From: Phenylobacterium sp. | GTDB lineage: Bacteria > Pseudomonadota > Alphaproteobacteria > Caulobacterales > Caulobacteraceae | DNA: 64,000 nucleotides | Direction: 5' to 3' | Assembly (NCBI RefSeq): GCF_030693625.1 | Contig: NZ_JAUYAF010000027.1 | Location: 1 to 64,000 of the forward strand | Part shown: positions 44,807-53,906 of the stretch, in pieces | Numbering within the stretch: the stretch's first letter is position 1 | Layout of the letters: every line of letters begins with the position of its first letter | Made by a program: the position numbers and the translations under genes | Notes under the pieces: generated by a model | Seen by the model: the letters and a program-made list of their open reading frames with translations, nothing else | Databases searched by the model: none | Told to the model about the DNA's origin: nothing

Positions 44807-44941
44807 TGGGAGGCCCCGGCCGCACGCGCGCCAGACTTGGCCGCGTCGGGAGGGACGCGCCCTGGAGGCTTCCCACTCCTTAAGATCACCAGCGCCGCGT
44901 CGAAGGAGCGCGGGCGCCCGGGTCCCGCTAGACGGCCTGGG

Positions 44942-45110
44942 CCGGCGGGCGCGGCCCTGGCGTTCCAGCATTCGGCCGGGATATTCGGACTGCATGGCGC
45001 TGATTTCGTCGAGCGTGGCCCATCCCAGCCGGCGTCAGCACTCGGTCCACGGCGGCCAGGTTGTCGTCCAGCTGTTGGAGGGTCTTGGCCCCGATGATGG
45101 GGCTGAGAGC
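44942..45110 (-). pseudogene. Remnant of an aldo/keto reductase 3' end
   Basis: On the minus strand it reads SPIIGAKTLQQLDDNLAAVD, then shifts frame and reads [20 protein letters not shown]. The intact reductase at 40357-41403 has VIIGAKTIEQLDDNLAAVD and LDEISALPSEYPGWMLERQG in one frame. No stop aligned with the parent gene is seen, and the frame runs on toward the chemoreceptor. It sits on the opposite flank of the chemoreceptor from the dehydrogenase fragments. Confidence 0.9.
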
Positions 45111-45115
45111 CCGAG

Positions 45116-45172
45116 ATGGAGCTCGACGTGCTGAAGCGCTGCGTGGACTTCCTGGGCAAGGCCTTCGCCTAG
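45116..45172 (+). pseudogene. Possible 3' scrap of a plus-strand gene
   Basis: An 18-codon frame reads MELDVLKRCVDFLGKAFA and stops at 45170-45172, overlapping the moeB stop. The amphipathic end (LKRCVDFLGKAF) looks like the last helix of an alpha/beta-hydrolase or S9-type peptidase, but it is too short to assign. The remainder of 44807-45168 holds only this and the reductase remnant. Confidence 0.35.
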
Positions 45173-45915
45173 GATCCCCGCCCTCCGCAGACCTCGCACT
45201 CCGGGTCGGGGCCGATCTTCACCGTTCGGGTTTCGCCGGACAGGCCGTCATAGATCAACAGGCGGCCGTTTAGCGGGTCGCCCGCGCCGGTGAGCAGCTT
45301 GATGGCCTCAAGGGCCATCATCGACCCGACCACCCCGGCCAGCGCCCCCACCACGCCCACGGCCGAGCAGGTCTCGGCGTCCGGCGGAACCTCGGGCACC
45401 AGGCAGCGGTAGCAGGGGGCGCGGCGGAAGACCCCGACCTGGCCGGTCCAGCGGCCGATGGCGCCCGACACCAGGGTCACGTGCTCGGCCACGCAGGCGG
45501 CGTTGACCGTGAAGCGGGTGGTGAAGTCGTCGGTGCCGTCCAGCACCAGGTCGCAGCCCCGCACCAGGCCCCGCGCATTAGCCTCTTCCAGATGGACCGG
45601 AACGCGCTCGATGTTGACGTGGGGGTTGAGCGCCTTCAGCCGGTCGGCGGCGGCCTCCACCTTGCAGCGGCCCACGTCGCCCTCGGTGTAGATCACCTGG
45701 CGCTGCAGGTTGGAGACGTCGACCGTGTCGGCATCGACCAGCACCAGGGTCCCGACCCCGGCGGCGGCGAGATAGAGGGCGGCGGGCGCGCCCAGGCCTC
45801 CGGCCCCCACGATCAGCACCCGGGCGGCCTTCAGCCGCTGCTGCCCCGGGCCGCCGACCTCGCGCAGCACCAGGTGGCGGGCATAGCGTTCGACCTCATC
45901 GTCGGAAAAACTCAT
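45169..45915 (-). CDS. moeB: ThiF/MoeB family sulfur-carrier adenylyltransferase
   Basis: 248 aa. It adenylates the C-terminal Gly-Gly of a sulfur carrier (MoaD or ThiS). ATP-binding VLIVGAGGLGAPAALYLAAAG (about 33-53), the arginine-finger region DVSNLQRQVIYTEGDVGRCK (about 67-86), catalytic-loop CSAVGVVGALAG (about 183-194) and two zinc CxxC pairs (CYRC about 168-171; CEVC about 241-244) are all visible. MoeB or ThiF cannot be separated by sequence alone; the length and MSFSDDEVERYARHL start favour MoeB. Confidence 0.9.
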   Translation of the reverse strand: MSFSDDEVERYARHLVLREVGGPGQQRLKAARVLIVGAGGLGAPAALYLAAAGVGTLVLVDADTVDVSNLQRQVIYTEGDVGRCKVEAAADRLKALNPHVNIERVPVHLEEANARGLVRGCDLVLDGTDDFTTRFTVNAACVAEHVTLVSGAIGRWTGQVGVFRRAPCYRCLVPEVPPDAETCSAVGVVGALAGVVGSMMALEAIKLLTGAGDPLNGRLLIYDGLSGETRTVKIGPDPECEVCGGRGS

Positions 45916-45956
45916 CGTCCTTGACCTAGACCCCTCGCCTGCTCACATCGGCTCAC

Positions 45957-46505
45957 ATGAGCAATCCTAGCAACTTTCCCGACTGGCACGGCACCACCAT
46001 CCTAGCCGTGCGCAAGGACGGCCATACCGTCATCGCCGGCGACGGCCAGGTGTCGATGGGCCAGACCATCGTCAAGGGCAACGCCCGCAAGGTCCGCGCC
46101 CTGGCCGGCGGCAAGGTGATCGCCGGGTTCGCGGGCGCCACCGCCGACGCCCTGACCCTGATCGAGCGCCTTGAAGCCAAGCTCGAGCAGTATCCCGACC
46201 AGCTGGCCCGGGCCTGCGTGGACCTGGCCAAGGACTGGCGCACCGACCGCTACCTGCGCAAGCTGGAGGCCATGCTGCTGGTGGCCGACAGGGAGAAAAT
46301 CTTCACCGTCACCGGGGTGGGCGACGTGCTGGAGCCGGAAACCGGCGTCGCGGCCATCGGCTCGGGGGGCAACTATGCGCTCGCCGCCGCCCTGGCCTTC
46401 ATGGAGACCGACAAGGACGCCGAGGCGGTCGCCCGGGACGCCATGGCCATCGCCGCCAAGATCTGCGTCTACACCAACGGCAATTTGACGGTGGAAATCC
46501 TCTAG
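45957..46505 (+). CDS. hslV: ATP-dependent protease peptidase subunit HslV
   Basis: 182 aa. HslV forms the proteolytic chamber of the HslUV protease. The mature N-terminal Thr is in [13 protein letters not shown], so a 12-residue propeptide is removed before Thr13. Further signatures are [23 protein letters not shown] (about 25-47) and [17 protein letters not shown]. It is separated from hslU by two genes (46584-47803), whereas in most bacteria the two are adjacent. Confidence 0.96.
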   Translation: MSNPSNFPDWHGTTILAVRKDGHTVIAGDGQVSMGQTIVKGNARKVRALAGGKVIAGFAGATADALTLIERLEAKLEQYPDQLARACVDLAKDWRTDRYLRKLEAMLLVADREKIFTVTGVGDVLEPETGVAAIGSGGNYALAAALAFMETDKDAEAVARDAMAIAAKICVYTNGNLTVEIL

Positions 46506-46583
46506 CGACCTGTCCAATCCTTCACTTGAGGCGGGCTCGCGGTGGGGCCTAGCTAGGGGGCGATAAGCTGGGGAGCTGTCGTC

Positions 46584-47429
46584 ATGTCCAAAGTCGCCCT
46601 CTTCACCCTCCTGGCCTTCGCCGCCGCCCCGGCCTTCGCGGCGCCTGTCGACCCCGCCCCTGTGGTGGCCGCCGAGCGGGCCTTCGCCGCCGATGGCCTG
46701 GCGCTGGGCGTGCGCGACGCCTTCCTCAAGCACTCGGCGCCGGACGCCATCGTCTTCCAGCCCGATGTGCAGAAGGTGCACGAGACCTTCCCGAAGCAGG
46801 ATCCCGACAAGGGTGGCCCGCCCCTGGTCTGGTGGCCGCTGTGGGCCGGGATCGCGCGGTCCGGCGACCTGGGCTTCACCACCGGCCCCTACAGCTATGA
46901 CGGCCAACTGCGCGGCTATTATTTCACCGTCTGGAAGAAGCAGGCCGATGGCGGGTGGAAATGGGTCTATGACGGCGGGCCGCCCTCCGACGCCTCGAGC
47001 GCCGCGCCCCAGGGCTCGCAGCCGGCCTATCTTCCGGTCTCGACCACCAAGGGCAAGCACCCGGAATCGGCCCTCGCCGACGTCCGCAAGGCTGAGGCCG
47101 CCCTGGCCGCCGCCGCCAGGGTCGAGGTCGCCGCCGCCTATAAAGCCGTCTTGATTTCCGGCGCCCGGGTCGCCGGCTCCCGCGCAGCGCCTGGCGAAAC
47201 GCCCGACGCCCAAGCCACGGAACTGGCCACTCGGACCAGAACCATCGACTTCGCCGCCCTGGGCGGGGAGGTCTCCCTGGCTGGCGACTTGGCGTGGACC
47301 TATGGCGACGCCGCCTGGGTGCGGGACAGCCAGGCCCGACAGGGTCACTATGTCCGCATCTGGCAGCTTGGCCCCAAGGGCTGGGGCCTGGTCTACGACA
47401 TGATCCTGGCCTCGCCGCCGAAGGCCTAG
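46584..47429 (+). CDS. Secreted NTF2-like (DUF4440-type) protein
   Basis: 281 aa. A signal peptide (about 1-19, ending FAAAPAFAAP) is followed by two halves, each about 120 residues, resembling SnoaL/DUF4440 domains: AAERAFAADGLALGVRDAFLKHSAPDAIVF and LGFTTGPYSYDGQLRGYYFTVWKKQADGGWKWVYDGG in the first half, then DLAWTYGDAAWV and YVRIWQLGPKGWGLVYDMI in the second. The fold is a guess from the WxxxVYD ending; no catalytic role is visible. It lies between hslV and the convergent DUF1801 gene. Confidence 0.7.
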   Translation: MSKVALFTLLAFAAAPAFAAPVDPAPVVAAERAFAADGLALGVRDAFLKHSAPDAIVFQPDVQKVHETFPKQDPDKGGPPLVWWPLWAGIARSGDLGFTTGPYSYDGQLRGYYFTVWKKQADGGWKWVYDGGPPSDASSAAPQGSQPAYLPVSTTKGKHPESALADVRKAEAALAAAARVEVAAAYKAVLISGARVAGSRAAPGETPDAQATELATRTRTIDFAALGGEVSLAGDLAWTYGDAAWVRDSQARQGHYVRIWQLGPKGWGLVYDMILASPPKA

Positions 47430-47803
47430 CGCTTCTTCTTCGCCGCCCGCGCCGCGGCGGCGGCCTGGTCCTGTTCAATCCGGCGGGCCACGATGTCGGC
47501 GATCAGCTGGGGCGGCAGAGGTTTCTCCGGCTGGAAGCGGATAGCGCCCTTGCTGGTCTGGTAGCCGGTCAGCCGATCGGCGAATTCCGCCACCAGGCCA
47601 CCGGGATAGAGGGCGCAATGGGCCTTGCCGGCGGCGAACCAGACCAGCACCCCCTGACGGCGCACCGCCGGCATGCCGTAGCTGATGCATTCAACAGCCG
47701 CCGGCGCGGCGGCCAGGATCTGGCGGCGCAGCACCTCCAGGGCCTCGCGCTGCGCCGCCGGCAGGGTGGCGAGATAGGCGTCGGTATTGGCGGGCGCCGG
47801 CAT
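47426..47803 (-). CDS. DUF1801 / iron-chaperone-like (YdhG) protein
   Basis: 125 aa from the ATG at 47803 ([15 protein letters not shown]). The DUF1801 pattern is clear: [40 protein letters not shown] (about 31-70), followed by the [15 protein letters not shown] segment (about 83-97) and a basic Ala/Lys tail. Members bind iron-siderophore or ferric forms in some reports, but most are uncharacterised. It converges with the NTF2-like gene, overlapping by 4 bases. Confidence 0.85.
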   Translation of the reverse strand: MPAPANTDAYLATLPAAQREALEVLRRQILAAAPAAVECISYGMPAVRRQGVLVWFAAGKAHCALYPGGLVAEFADRLTGYQTSKGAIRFQPEKPLPPQLIADIVARRIEQDQAAAAARAAKKKR

Positions 47804-47915
47804 CGGCTCTCTCCAGCTCTGGATCCTGGCCCAAGGACGCATCGGGCCGGCGGAATCCGACTCAGGCCCGCCGCTTCGTCTTGAACCGCCCAGATCGTAC
47901 CTATCTAACGGCGCT

Positions 47916-49223
47916 ATGACCGAATTCTCACCGCGCGAAATCGTCTCCGAACTCGACCGCTTCATCGTCGGCCATGCCGAGGCCAAGAAGGCTGTCGCCG
48001 TCGCCCTGCGCAACCGCTGGCGCCGCCGCCGAGTGCCTGAGGCCCTGCGCGACGAGGTGACGCCCAAGAACATCCTGCTGATCGGCCCCACCGGGGTCGG
48101 CAAGACCGAGATCGCACGGCGCCTGGCGCGCCTGGCCCAGGCCCCGTTCCTGAAGGTGGAGGCCACCAAGTTCACCGAGGTCGGCTATGTCGGCCGCGAC
48201 GTGGACCAGATCGTGCGCGACCTGGTGGAGATCTCGCTGTCCATGGTGCGCGAAAAGCGCCGGGCCGCCGTCCGCGCCAAGGCCGAGGCCGCCGCCGAGG
48301 AGCGCATCCTCGACGCCCTGACCGGCCCCGGCTCCACCGCCGCCCGCGAGAGCTTCCGCAAGAAGCTTAGGACCGGCGAGCTGGACGACAAGGAGGTGGA
48401 GCTGACCCTGGCCGACACCGGTGGCGGCATGCCGATGTTCGACATTCCGGGCCAGCCGGGCTCGCAGATGGGCATGCTCAATCTCGGCGAGATGATGGGC
48501 AAGGCCTTCGGCGGCCGCACCAAGACGCACAAGACCACGGTCGCCGCGGCCCACGCTCCGCTCATCGCCGAGGAAAGCGACAAGCTGCTGGACCAGGAGG
48601 CCCTGACCCAGGAGGCCATAGAGCTGGCCGAGAACCAGGGCATCGTCTTCCTCGACGAGATCGACAAGGTGGCCACCAGCCGCGAACGCTCAGGCGGCGC
48701 CGATGTCTCCCGCGAGGGGGTCCAGCGCGACCTGCTGCCCCTGATTGAGGGCACCACCGTCTCCACCAAGCACGGGCCGGTGAAGACCGACCACGTGCTG
48801 TTCATCGCCTCGGGCGCCTTCCACGTGGCCAAGCCCTCGGACCTGTTGCCGGAACTGCAAGGCCGCCTGCCGATCCGGGTGGAGCTGAAGCCGCTCAGCC
48901 GCGACGACATGCGCCGCATTCTCACCGAGCCCGAGGCCAACCTCATCCGCCAGCACCAGGCCCTGCTGGCCACCGAGGGCGTGACCCTGACCTTCACCGG
49001 CGAAGCCGTCGACGCCTTGGCCGACGCTGCCGTGGCGGTGAACAGTTCGGTGGAGAACATCGGCGCGCGCCGGCTGCAGACCATCCTGGAAAAGGTGCTG
49101 GAGGAGATCAGCTTCACCGCCTCGGACCGTTCGGGCGAGACCATCAGCATCGACGCTGACTATGTGCAGGCCCATGTCGGCGACCTGGCCAAGGACGCCG
49201 ACCTCTCGCGGTTCATCCTGTAG
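47916..49223 (+). CDS. hslU: ATP-dependent protease ATPase subunit HslU
   Basis: 435 aa from the ATG at 47916 ([19 protein letters not shown]). AAA+ unfoldase of the HslUV protease. Walker [18 protein letters not shown] (about 53-69), the [16 protein letters not shown] pore-loop region (about 79-94), the intermediate I-domain (about 110-230), Walker [13 protein letters not shown] (about 245-256) and the C-terminal tail DLSRFIL, which docks into HslV, are all present. Confidence 0.97.
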   Translation: MTEFSPREIVSELDRFIVGHAEAKKAVAVALRNRWRRRRVPEALRDEVTPKNILLIGPTGVGKTEIARRLARLAQAPFLKVEATKFTEVGYVGRDVDQIVRDLVEISLSMVREKRRAAVRAKAEAAAEERILDALTGPGSTAARESFRKKLRTGELDDKEVELTLADTGGGMPMFDIPGQPGSQMGMLNLGEMMGKAFGGRTKTHKTTVAAAHAPLIAEESDKLLDQEALTQEAIELAENQGIVFLDEIDKVATSRERSGGADVSREGVQRDLLPLIEGTTVSTKHGPVKTDHVLFIASGAFHVAKPSDLLPELQGRLPIRVELKPLSRDDMRRILTEPEANLIRQHQALLATEGVTLTFTGEAVDALADAAVAVNSSVENIGARRLQTILEKVLEEISFTASDRSGETISIDADYVQAHVGDLAKDADLSRFIL

Positions 49224-49227
49224 GGCG

Positions 49228-49701
49228 CTAGAACCGCGCCCGCCGGGCCGAGTAGATCGCGCCCTCGAGGGCCTTGGCGAATTCGGCCCGCTCGGCGGGG
49301 CTGAGCGCCCGGGCCACCGGGGCCTCCTTGCCCGACAGGGCCAGGCGCAGGTCGATCGCGTGGTCGTCCTCGGTCAGCAGGGTGACGCGGGTGAAGGCCG
49401 TGGGGCTTTCCCACATCAGCTTCTTCCAGGTCGGGGTCTCCTGAAACACCTGCACCTGGCGGTCGGTGACCCGGACCCGCTCGATCTGCTTGGCCGCGGC
49501 GAAGCTGACCAGGAAGGCCACCACGACCGCCACCAGATCCAGCCCCAGGAACATCGGCACGAAGACCGCGCCCATGGAGAGGAAGACCGCGGCCGAGGCG
49601 CAGTTGAGCACCGTCAGCACCGTGATCAGCACCACGAACCCACGCCGCGACAGGCTGCGGTTGGGCCGGATCTCGGCGTCCATGAAGACCAGATCATCCA
49701 T
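49228..49701 (-). CDS. DUF2244 family membrane protein
   Basis: 157 aa with two membrane helices (about 23-45 and 48-68). The conserved start is VFMDAEIRPNRSLSRRGFVVLI, and the RVRVTDRQVQVF, VTLLTEDDHAIDLRLALSGKEAPVARALSPAERAEFAKAL sequence (about 76-147) matches the DUF2244 domain. Function unknown. Often found near Nth or cytochrome c oxidase genes; here its start is 93 bases from nth, divergent. Confidence 0.88.
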   Translation of the reverse strand: MDDLVFMDAEIRPNRSLSRRGFVVLITVLTVLNCASAAVFLSMGAVFVPMFLGLDLVAVVVAFLVSFAAAKQIERVRVTDRQVQVFQETPTWKKLMWESPTAFTRVTLLTEDDHAIDLRLALSGKEAPVARALSPAERAEFAKALEGAIYSARRARF

Positions 49702-49794
49702 GACCGCGCCAGGTTAGGCGATTTGCGGACGTCCAAACAGGCGCCACGTGCGCTGGGCCTTGGCGAAGCAGCCCGCGGCGTACCATGGTCGGCC

Positions 49795-50484
49795 ATGGCC
49801 AAAGCCCCCCGACCCCCGGCGAGGAAGAAGACGCGCGTCAGTCCCGCAGAACAGGCGCGGGTGGAGGAAATCTTTCACCGCTTCCTGTCGCTCAGCGACG
49901 ATCCGCGCACCGAGCTGAACTATGCCAGCCCCTATGAGCTGGTGACCGCCGTGGCCCTGTCGGCCCAGGCCACCGACGTCTCGGTGAACAAGGCCACCAC
50001 CGCCCTGTTCGCCGTGGCCGACACCCCGGCCAAGATGCTGCACCTCGGCGAAGAGGGCCTCATCCCGTTCATCGCCTCCATCGGTCTCTACCGCACCAAG
50101 GCCAAGAATGTCATCGCCACCGCCCGCATCCTGATGGAGCAGCATGGCGGCGAGGTGCCCCTGGAGCGCGAGGCCCTGATGGCCCTGCCCGGCGTGGGGC
50201 GGAAGACCGCCAGCGTGGTGCTGAACGAGCTGCGCATCGAGCCGGCCATCGCCGTGGACACCCACGTCTTCCGGGTCTCCCACCGCCTGAAGCTGTCGGC
50301 GGGCAAGACCCCGGACCAGGTGGAGGCCGACCTGATGGCGCTGGTGCCCGAGCCCTACCTCACCCGCGCCCATCACTGGCTGATCCTGCACGGGCGCTAC
50401 ACCTGCGTGGCGCGCAGGCCGCGCTGCGAGGACTGCCCCATCGCCGATCTGTGCCCGTCGAAGGTCCTGTTCGCGGGGTCGTGA
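49795..50484 (+). CDS. nth: Endonuclease III
   Basis: 229 aa from the ATG at 49795. Base-excision-repair glycosylase/AP lyase for oxidised pyrimidines. The helix-hairpin-helix MALPGVGRKTASVVLNEL (about 126-143) carries the catalytic Lys, AVDTHVFRVSHRL (about 151-163) the catalytic Asp, and the C-terminus binds a 4Fe-4S cluster through Cys-x6-Cys-x2-Cys-x5-Cys (CVARRPRCEDCPIADLC). The basic 15-residue N-terminal tail is an extension. Confidence 0.95.
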   Translation: MAKAPRPPARKKTRVSPAEQARVEEIFHRFLSLSDDPRTELNYASPYELVTAVALSAQATDVSVNKATTALFAVADTPAKMLHLGEEGLIPFIASIGLYRTKAKNVIATARILMEQHGGEVPLEREALMALPGVGRKTASVVLNELRIEPAIAVDTHVFRVSHRLKLSAGKTPDQVEADLMALVPEPYLTRAHHWLILHGRYTCVARRPRCEDCPIADLCPSKVLFAGS

Positions 50485-50491
50485 GCCTCGC

Positions 50492-51301
50492 CTAGGGGTC
50501 GACGCGGACCGGAACCTCCAGGTCGCAGATGGAGAAGTCCGCCCCCTTGGCGATCCGCGTCCGGCGGACCAGGGCGCGGAACTCGGGACTGTCGTCCCGC
50601 AGGATCGAGAGCCGTGGCCGATCGGCGGCCGGCATGTCGGCCGCCACCCGCACCTTCAGCATCCGGTCGGGGGCGGCCGGGGGTTCGCCCACCGATAGCA
50701 GGCTGTTGATGTCGCTCCCCACCACGATCCTGCCCCAGACCGTGTAGTCGCGGTCCAGGCGCCGGCTGGAGCCGCGCATGAAGAAGATCTCGCTGTTGCC
50801 GGTGTTGCGCGCCTCTTGCCGCCCCATGCCGGCGACGCCCTGGCAATAGGCGCCCCAGGCGCGGATCGCGCCGTCGGTGGACCGCAGCGCCTCCTGGCCC
50901 GACACCGTGGCGATGGGGACCGATCCCAGGAAGCCCACCGTCCCGTCGCTCGGCGCGGCCACCGCCCGGTAGCCGGCGATCTTCAGCTTGAAGGTCGCCT
51001 CCAGCGGCAGGTCCGGGTGGCGGGAAACCCCGCCGTCCTTGTTGTCGGGATTGCCGGTCTGGTTGACGAAGCCCTCGATCACCCGGTGGAACTGCAGGCC
51101 GTCATAGACACCTTCCCGGGCCAGCAGCTTGACCCGGGCCACACTCAGCGGCGCCATGTCCGGGGCCATCTCAACGAGGATCCGCCCCTTGGTGGTGTCG
51201 ATCACCAGCAGGTTTTCGGGGTCCAGGGGGCGCCATTCGGGGGCCGGTGCGGCGCCCAGCAGGCCAAACGCGAAAAGGGCGGCGGAGAGCTTGCGGATCA
51301 T
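50492..51301 (-). CDS. Secreted cyclophilin-type peptidyl-prolyl isomerase
   Basis: 269 aa from the ATG at 51301. A signal peptide (about 1-21, ending LLGAAPAP) precedes a cyclophilin domain: VARVKLLAREGVYDGLQFHRVIEGFVNQTGNPDNKDGG (about 55-92) holds the active-site FHR and the Q-T-G pattern. The C-terminal third (about 190-269) carries the proline-rich strand region and VGEPPAAPDRMLKVRVAADMP, typical of the longer alphaproteobacterial PPIase. It assists folding in the periplasm. Confidence 0.88.
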   Translation of the reverse strand: MIRKLSAALFAFGLLGAAPAPEWRPLDPENLLVIDTTKGRILVEMAPDMAPLSVARVKLLAREGVYDGLQFHRVIEGFVNQTGNPDNKDGGVSRHPDLPLEATFKLKIAGYRAVAAPSDGTVGFLGSVPIATVSGQEALRSTDGAIRAWGAYCQGVAGMGRQEARNTGNSEIFFMRGSSRRLDRDYTVWGRIVVGSDINSLLSVGEPPAAPDRMLKVRVAADMPAADRPRLSILRDDSPEFRALVRRTRIAKGADFSICDLEVPVRVDP

Positions 51302-51378
51302 GCGATCCAGTGAAGCTTCTCCGCCGCCCCTCGCCAAGCTGATCTTTCGAGAAGATCGGCCTTAACTCGGAAACGCGA

Positions 51379-51621
51379 TCAGGTGATGCGCTTGACGCTC
51401 ACCGGGTCGCTGCCCGGGAAGCTTTCTTCCAGACCCTCGTCCAGCAGGGCTTCCTGCCGGTCTTCGGCATCCTGCCCCTTGTCCGCCAACTGGTCGGGCA
51501 ATTCGTCCGCCTCCAGCGGCTCGACCTTGCGGGCGTGCGGCACCTCCGCGTCCTTGATAGCCCGTTTTTCCTGGACCGAGAGCTTATCGTCCTTGGACTT
51601 GTCTTGATTGAGAATGCCCAT
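51379..51621 (-). CDS. Small acidic protein with FPGSDPVS motif
   Basis: 80 aa from the ATG at 51621; GGAGGAG 6-12 bases upstream on the minus strand decides this start over a TTG at 51636. Highly charged (Lys, Asp, Glu), no signal or helix through the membrane. The C-terminus EESFPGSDPVSVKRI resembles the recurrent FPASDPP(S/A) motif of small stress-related proteins in many Proteobacteria. The function of the motif is not known to me. Confidence 0.7.
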   Translation of the reverse strand: MGILNQDKSKDDKLSVQEKRAIKDAEVPHARKVEPLEADELPDQLADKGQDAEDRQEALLDEGLEESFPGSDPVSVKRIT

Positions 51622-51666
51622 GTGCAGCTCCTCCAAACGCTTTGGCGGACGGTCCGCCTTGGCGAC

Positions 51667-52224
51667 CTAACGTGTGGAGGCGTCAGGAGTTGCCGCCCAA
51701 CCTTGAGCATGTCGCAGCCGCACCCCGCTGGCGTGCAGGCTGGTGGACCAGACGTCCCGAAGCGGAACCAGGCTGGCCATGAGCCGCAACTCCACCCCGT
51801 GCGCCGCCATCATGGCCGGCAGGTCATCGAGGGTCTCGACGGACAGGGGCCTGACGGCGTGGCGCGCCACCCACATGCCGGCGTCGGCCAGATCCTCGAA
51901 GCCCTCGACGGGAAGTTCGTAGCGGTAGAGGGGTTCGGAACGCAGGCGCTCGAACCAGGCCCACTCCACATGGGCGATCATCCGCGCGTCGCTGGACCCG
52001 AACCACCGCGCCCGGTCCTCTTCCGTGGTGGTCGGCCCTTCCCACAGCACAATGCGGGGGCAGTCGCGGGGGAAGAAGTATAGCGGCTGCGTCACCTCAT
52101 CGATGGCCCACACCAGCGGGCCGTTCAGCCAGTCGCGCCCCGGCGGCCGCGTCGAGGGGACCCGAACCGGCCTGGGGATAAAGCATCCGATGCCCGGATC
52201 GTCGCTGAAATGAAAAAGCCGCAT
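51667..52224 (-). CDS. Hypothetical protein (DUF6886-like)
   Basis: 185 aa, cytoplasmic. Conserved-looking parts are MRLFHFSDDPGIGCFIPRPV (1-20), GPLVWAIDEVTQPLYFFPRDCPRIVLWEG (about 35-63), and LYRYELPVEGFEDL (about 99-112). The combination fits the DUF6886 family as I remember it, whose members are small and uncharacterised. The sequence looks like an ADP-ribosyltransferase-type or RES-type start (FHxSDD), but no catalytic set is visible. It is divergent from the PfkB kinase gene. Confidence 0.6.
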   Translation of the reverse strand: MRLFHFSDDPGIGCFIPRPVRVPSTRPPGRDWLNGPLVWAIDEVTQPLYFFPRDCPRIVLWEGPTTTEEDRARWFGSSDARMIAHVEWAWFERLRSEPLYRYELPVEGFEDLADAGMWVARHAVRPLSVETLDDLPAMMAAHGVELRLMASLVPLRDVWSTSLHASGVRLRHAQGWAATPDASTR

Positions 52225-52311
52225 GCCCTATCCTGTGCAAAGCCCCGCTCACGTTGATCAAGCTGGTCTTTCCCTGTAGTCAGCCCGCCTACGTTTCCCC
52301 GGAAAGCCCTT

Positions 52312-53301
52312 ATGACCGAACTGTACGACGTCGCCGCCATCGGCAACGCCATCGTCGATGTGATCGCCCCGGCCACCGATGACTTCCTGTCGGCCAATGG
52401 GCTGGACAAGGGCGCCATGATGCTGATCGACGAAGCGCGCGGCGTGGAGCTCTACGGCAAGATGGCCTCAGGCATCGAGGCCTCGGGCGGCTCGGCCGGC
52501 AACACCATCGCCGGGGTCGCCAGCTTCGGCGGCCGCGCGGCCTATATGGGCAAGGTGGCCAAGGACCAGCTGGGGGACGTCTTCGCCCACGACATGCGGG
52601 CCATCGGCGCCCATTTCGACACCCCGCCCCTGACCGACGGCCCCGCCACGGCGCGGTCGCTGATCAACGTCACCCCGGATGGCGAGCGCACCATGTGCAC
52701 CTATCTGGGCGCCTCGACCGAGTTCGCGGCCGATGATGTGGACGCCGCAATCATCGAGGGCGCCAAGATCGTCTATCTCGAGGGCTACCTGTTCGACGCC
52801 GAGGCCGCGCGCCGCGCCTTCGCCAAGGCCGCGGGCCTGGCCCGGGGCGCCGGCCGGATGATGGCCATCACCCTGTCGGACGGCTTTGTGGTGGAACGCC
52901 ACCGCGAGGCCCTGCTGGGCTTCATCGAGAGCCAGGTCGACCTGGTCTTCGCCAACGACACCGAACTGATGGCGATGTTCCAGACCACCGACTTCAATGA
53001 CGCCATGGCCCAGATGCGCGGCAAGGTGAAGATCGCCGCCGTCACCCGCGGCGCGGCCGGCTCCACCATCTGCGCGGCCGGGCAGACCTTGGACGTTTCG
53101 GCCTATCCTGTGGAAAAAGTCGTGGACACGACCGGCGCGGGCGACCAATACGCAGCCGGTTTCATGTTCGGTCTCGCCAAGGGCCGGCCGCTGAACGTCT
53201 GCGGCCAGCTCGGATCGCTGGCGGCGTCGGAAGTGATCTCGCACTACGGCCCGCGCCCCCTGGTCAATCTGAAAGACCTGGCGGCGTCGAAAGGACTCTA
53301 A
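52312..53301 (+). CDS. PfkB family carbohydrate/adenosine kinase
   Basis: 329 aa. The PfkB signatures are present: [32 protein letters not shown] (about 57-88) and [23 protein letters not shown] (about 263-285), with the catalytic Asp in GAGDQ. It is ribokinase-like; the alphaproteobacterial group at this locus is usually annotated as adenosine kinase, but another sugar nucleoside is possible. It is directly upstream of hisB (4-base gap), so it may be part of the histidine transcript. Confidence 0.9.
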   Translation: MTELYDVAAIGNAIVDVIAPATDDFLSANGLDKGAMMLIDEARGVELYGKMASGIEASGGSAGNTIAGVASFGGRAAYMGKVAKDQLGDVFAHDMRAIGAHFDTPPLTDGPATARSLINVTPDGERTMCTYLGASTEFAADDVDAAIIEGAKIVYLEGYLFDAEAARRAFAKAAGLARGAGRMMAITLSDGFVVERHREALLGFIESQVDLVFANDTELMAMFQTTDFNDAMAQMRGKVKIAAVTRGAAGSTICAAGQTLDVSAYPVEKVVDTTGAGDQYAAGFMFGLAKGRPLNVCGQLGSLAASEVISHYGPRPLVNLKDLAASKGL

Positions 53302-53305
53302 GCCC

Positions 53306-53896
53306 ATGGCCCGCACGGCCGAAGTCGTCCGCAACACCAAGGAAACCCAGATCACGGTCCGCGTGGATCTGGACGGCTCCGGCGTGTCCGATGTCGAGAC
53401 CGGCATCGGCTTCTTTGACCACATGCTGGACGGTCTGGCGCGATTCAGCGGGATCGACCTCTACGTCCGCACCAAGGGCGACCTGCACATCGACTTTCAC
53501 CACACGGTGGAAGACACCGGGATCGTCATCGGTCAGGCCATCCGGCAGGCGCTGGACGGCTTCAAGGGCATCTACCGCTTCGGCCACGCCTATGTGCCGA
53601 TGGACGAAACCCTGACTCGCTGCGCCCTCGACCTCTGCAATCGCCCGTACCTGATCTGGAAGGTCGCGTTCAAGACCCCGAAGATCGGCGAGTTCGACAC
53701 CGAGCTGTTCAAGGAATTCCACCACGCCTTCGCCATGAACCTGGGCGCCTGCGTGCATCTGGAAACCCTCTACGGCGACAACAGCCACCACATCGCCGAG
53801 AGCGGCTTCAAGGCCCTGGCCCGCGCCCTGCGCACCGCCGTCGAACTCGACCCCAAGACCCATGGTCACGCTCCGTCGACCAAGGGCGTCCTGTAG
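53306..53896 (+). CDS. hisB: Imidazoleglycerol-phosphate dehydratase
   Basis: 196 aa, monofunctional (no phosphatase domain). Metal-binding His clusters: [17 protein letters not shown] (about 34-50), [17 protein letters not shown] (about 63-79), HHAFAMN (about 135-141) and [15 protein letters not shown] (about 157-171). Sixth step of histidine synthesis. First gene of hisBHAFE; 4 bases after the PfkB gene and 10 before hisH. Confidence 0.96.
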   Translation: MARTAEVVRNTKETQITVRVDLDGSGVSDVETGIGFFDHMLDGLARFSGIDLYVRTKGDLHIDFHHTVEDTGIVIGQAIRQALDGFKGIYRFGHAYVPMDETLTRCALDLCNRPYLIWKVAFKTPKIGEFDTELFKEFHHAFAMNLGACVHLETLYGDNSHHIAESGFKALARALRTAVELDPKTHGHAPSTKGVL

Positions 53897-53906
53897 GATC
53901 TGATCC

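Noticed and set aside
44807..44995. N-terminal extension of the chemoreceptor to 44995 ([14 protein letters not shown])
   Set aside because: These residues are the reductase remnant read through in frame; the chemoreceptor begins at its membrane helix after 44806.
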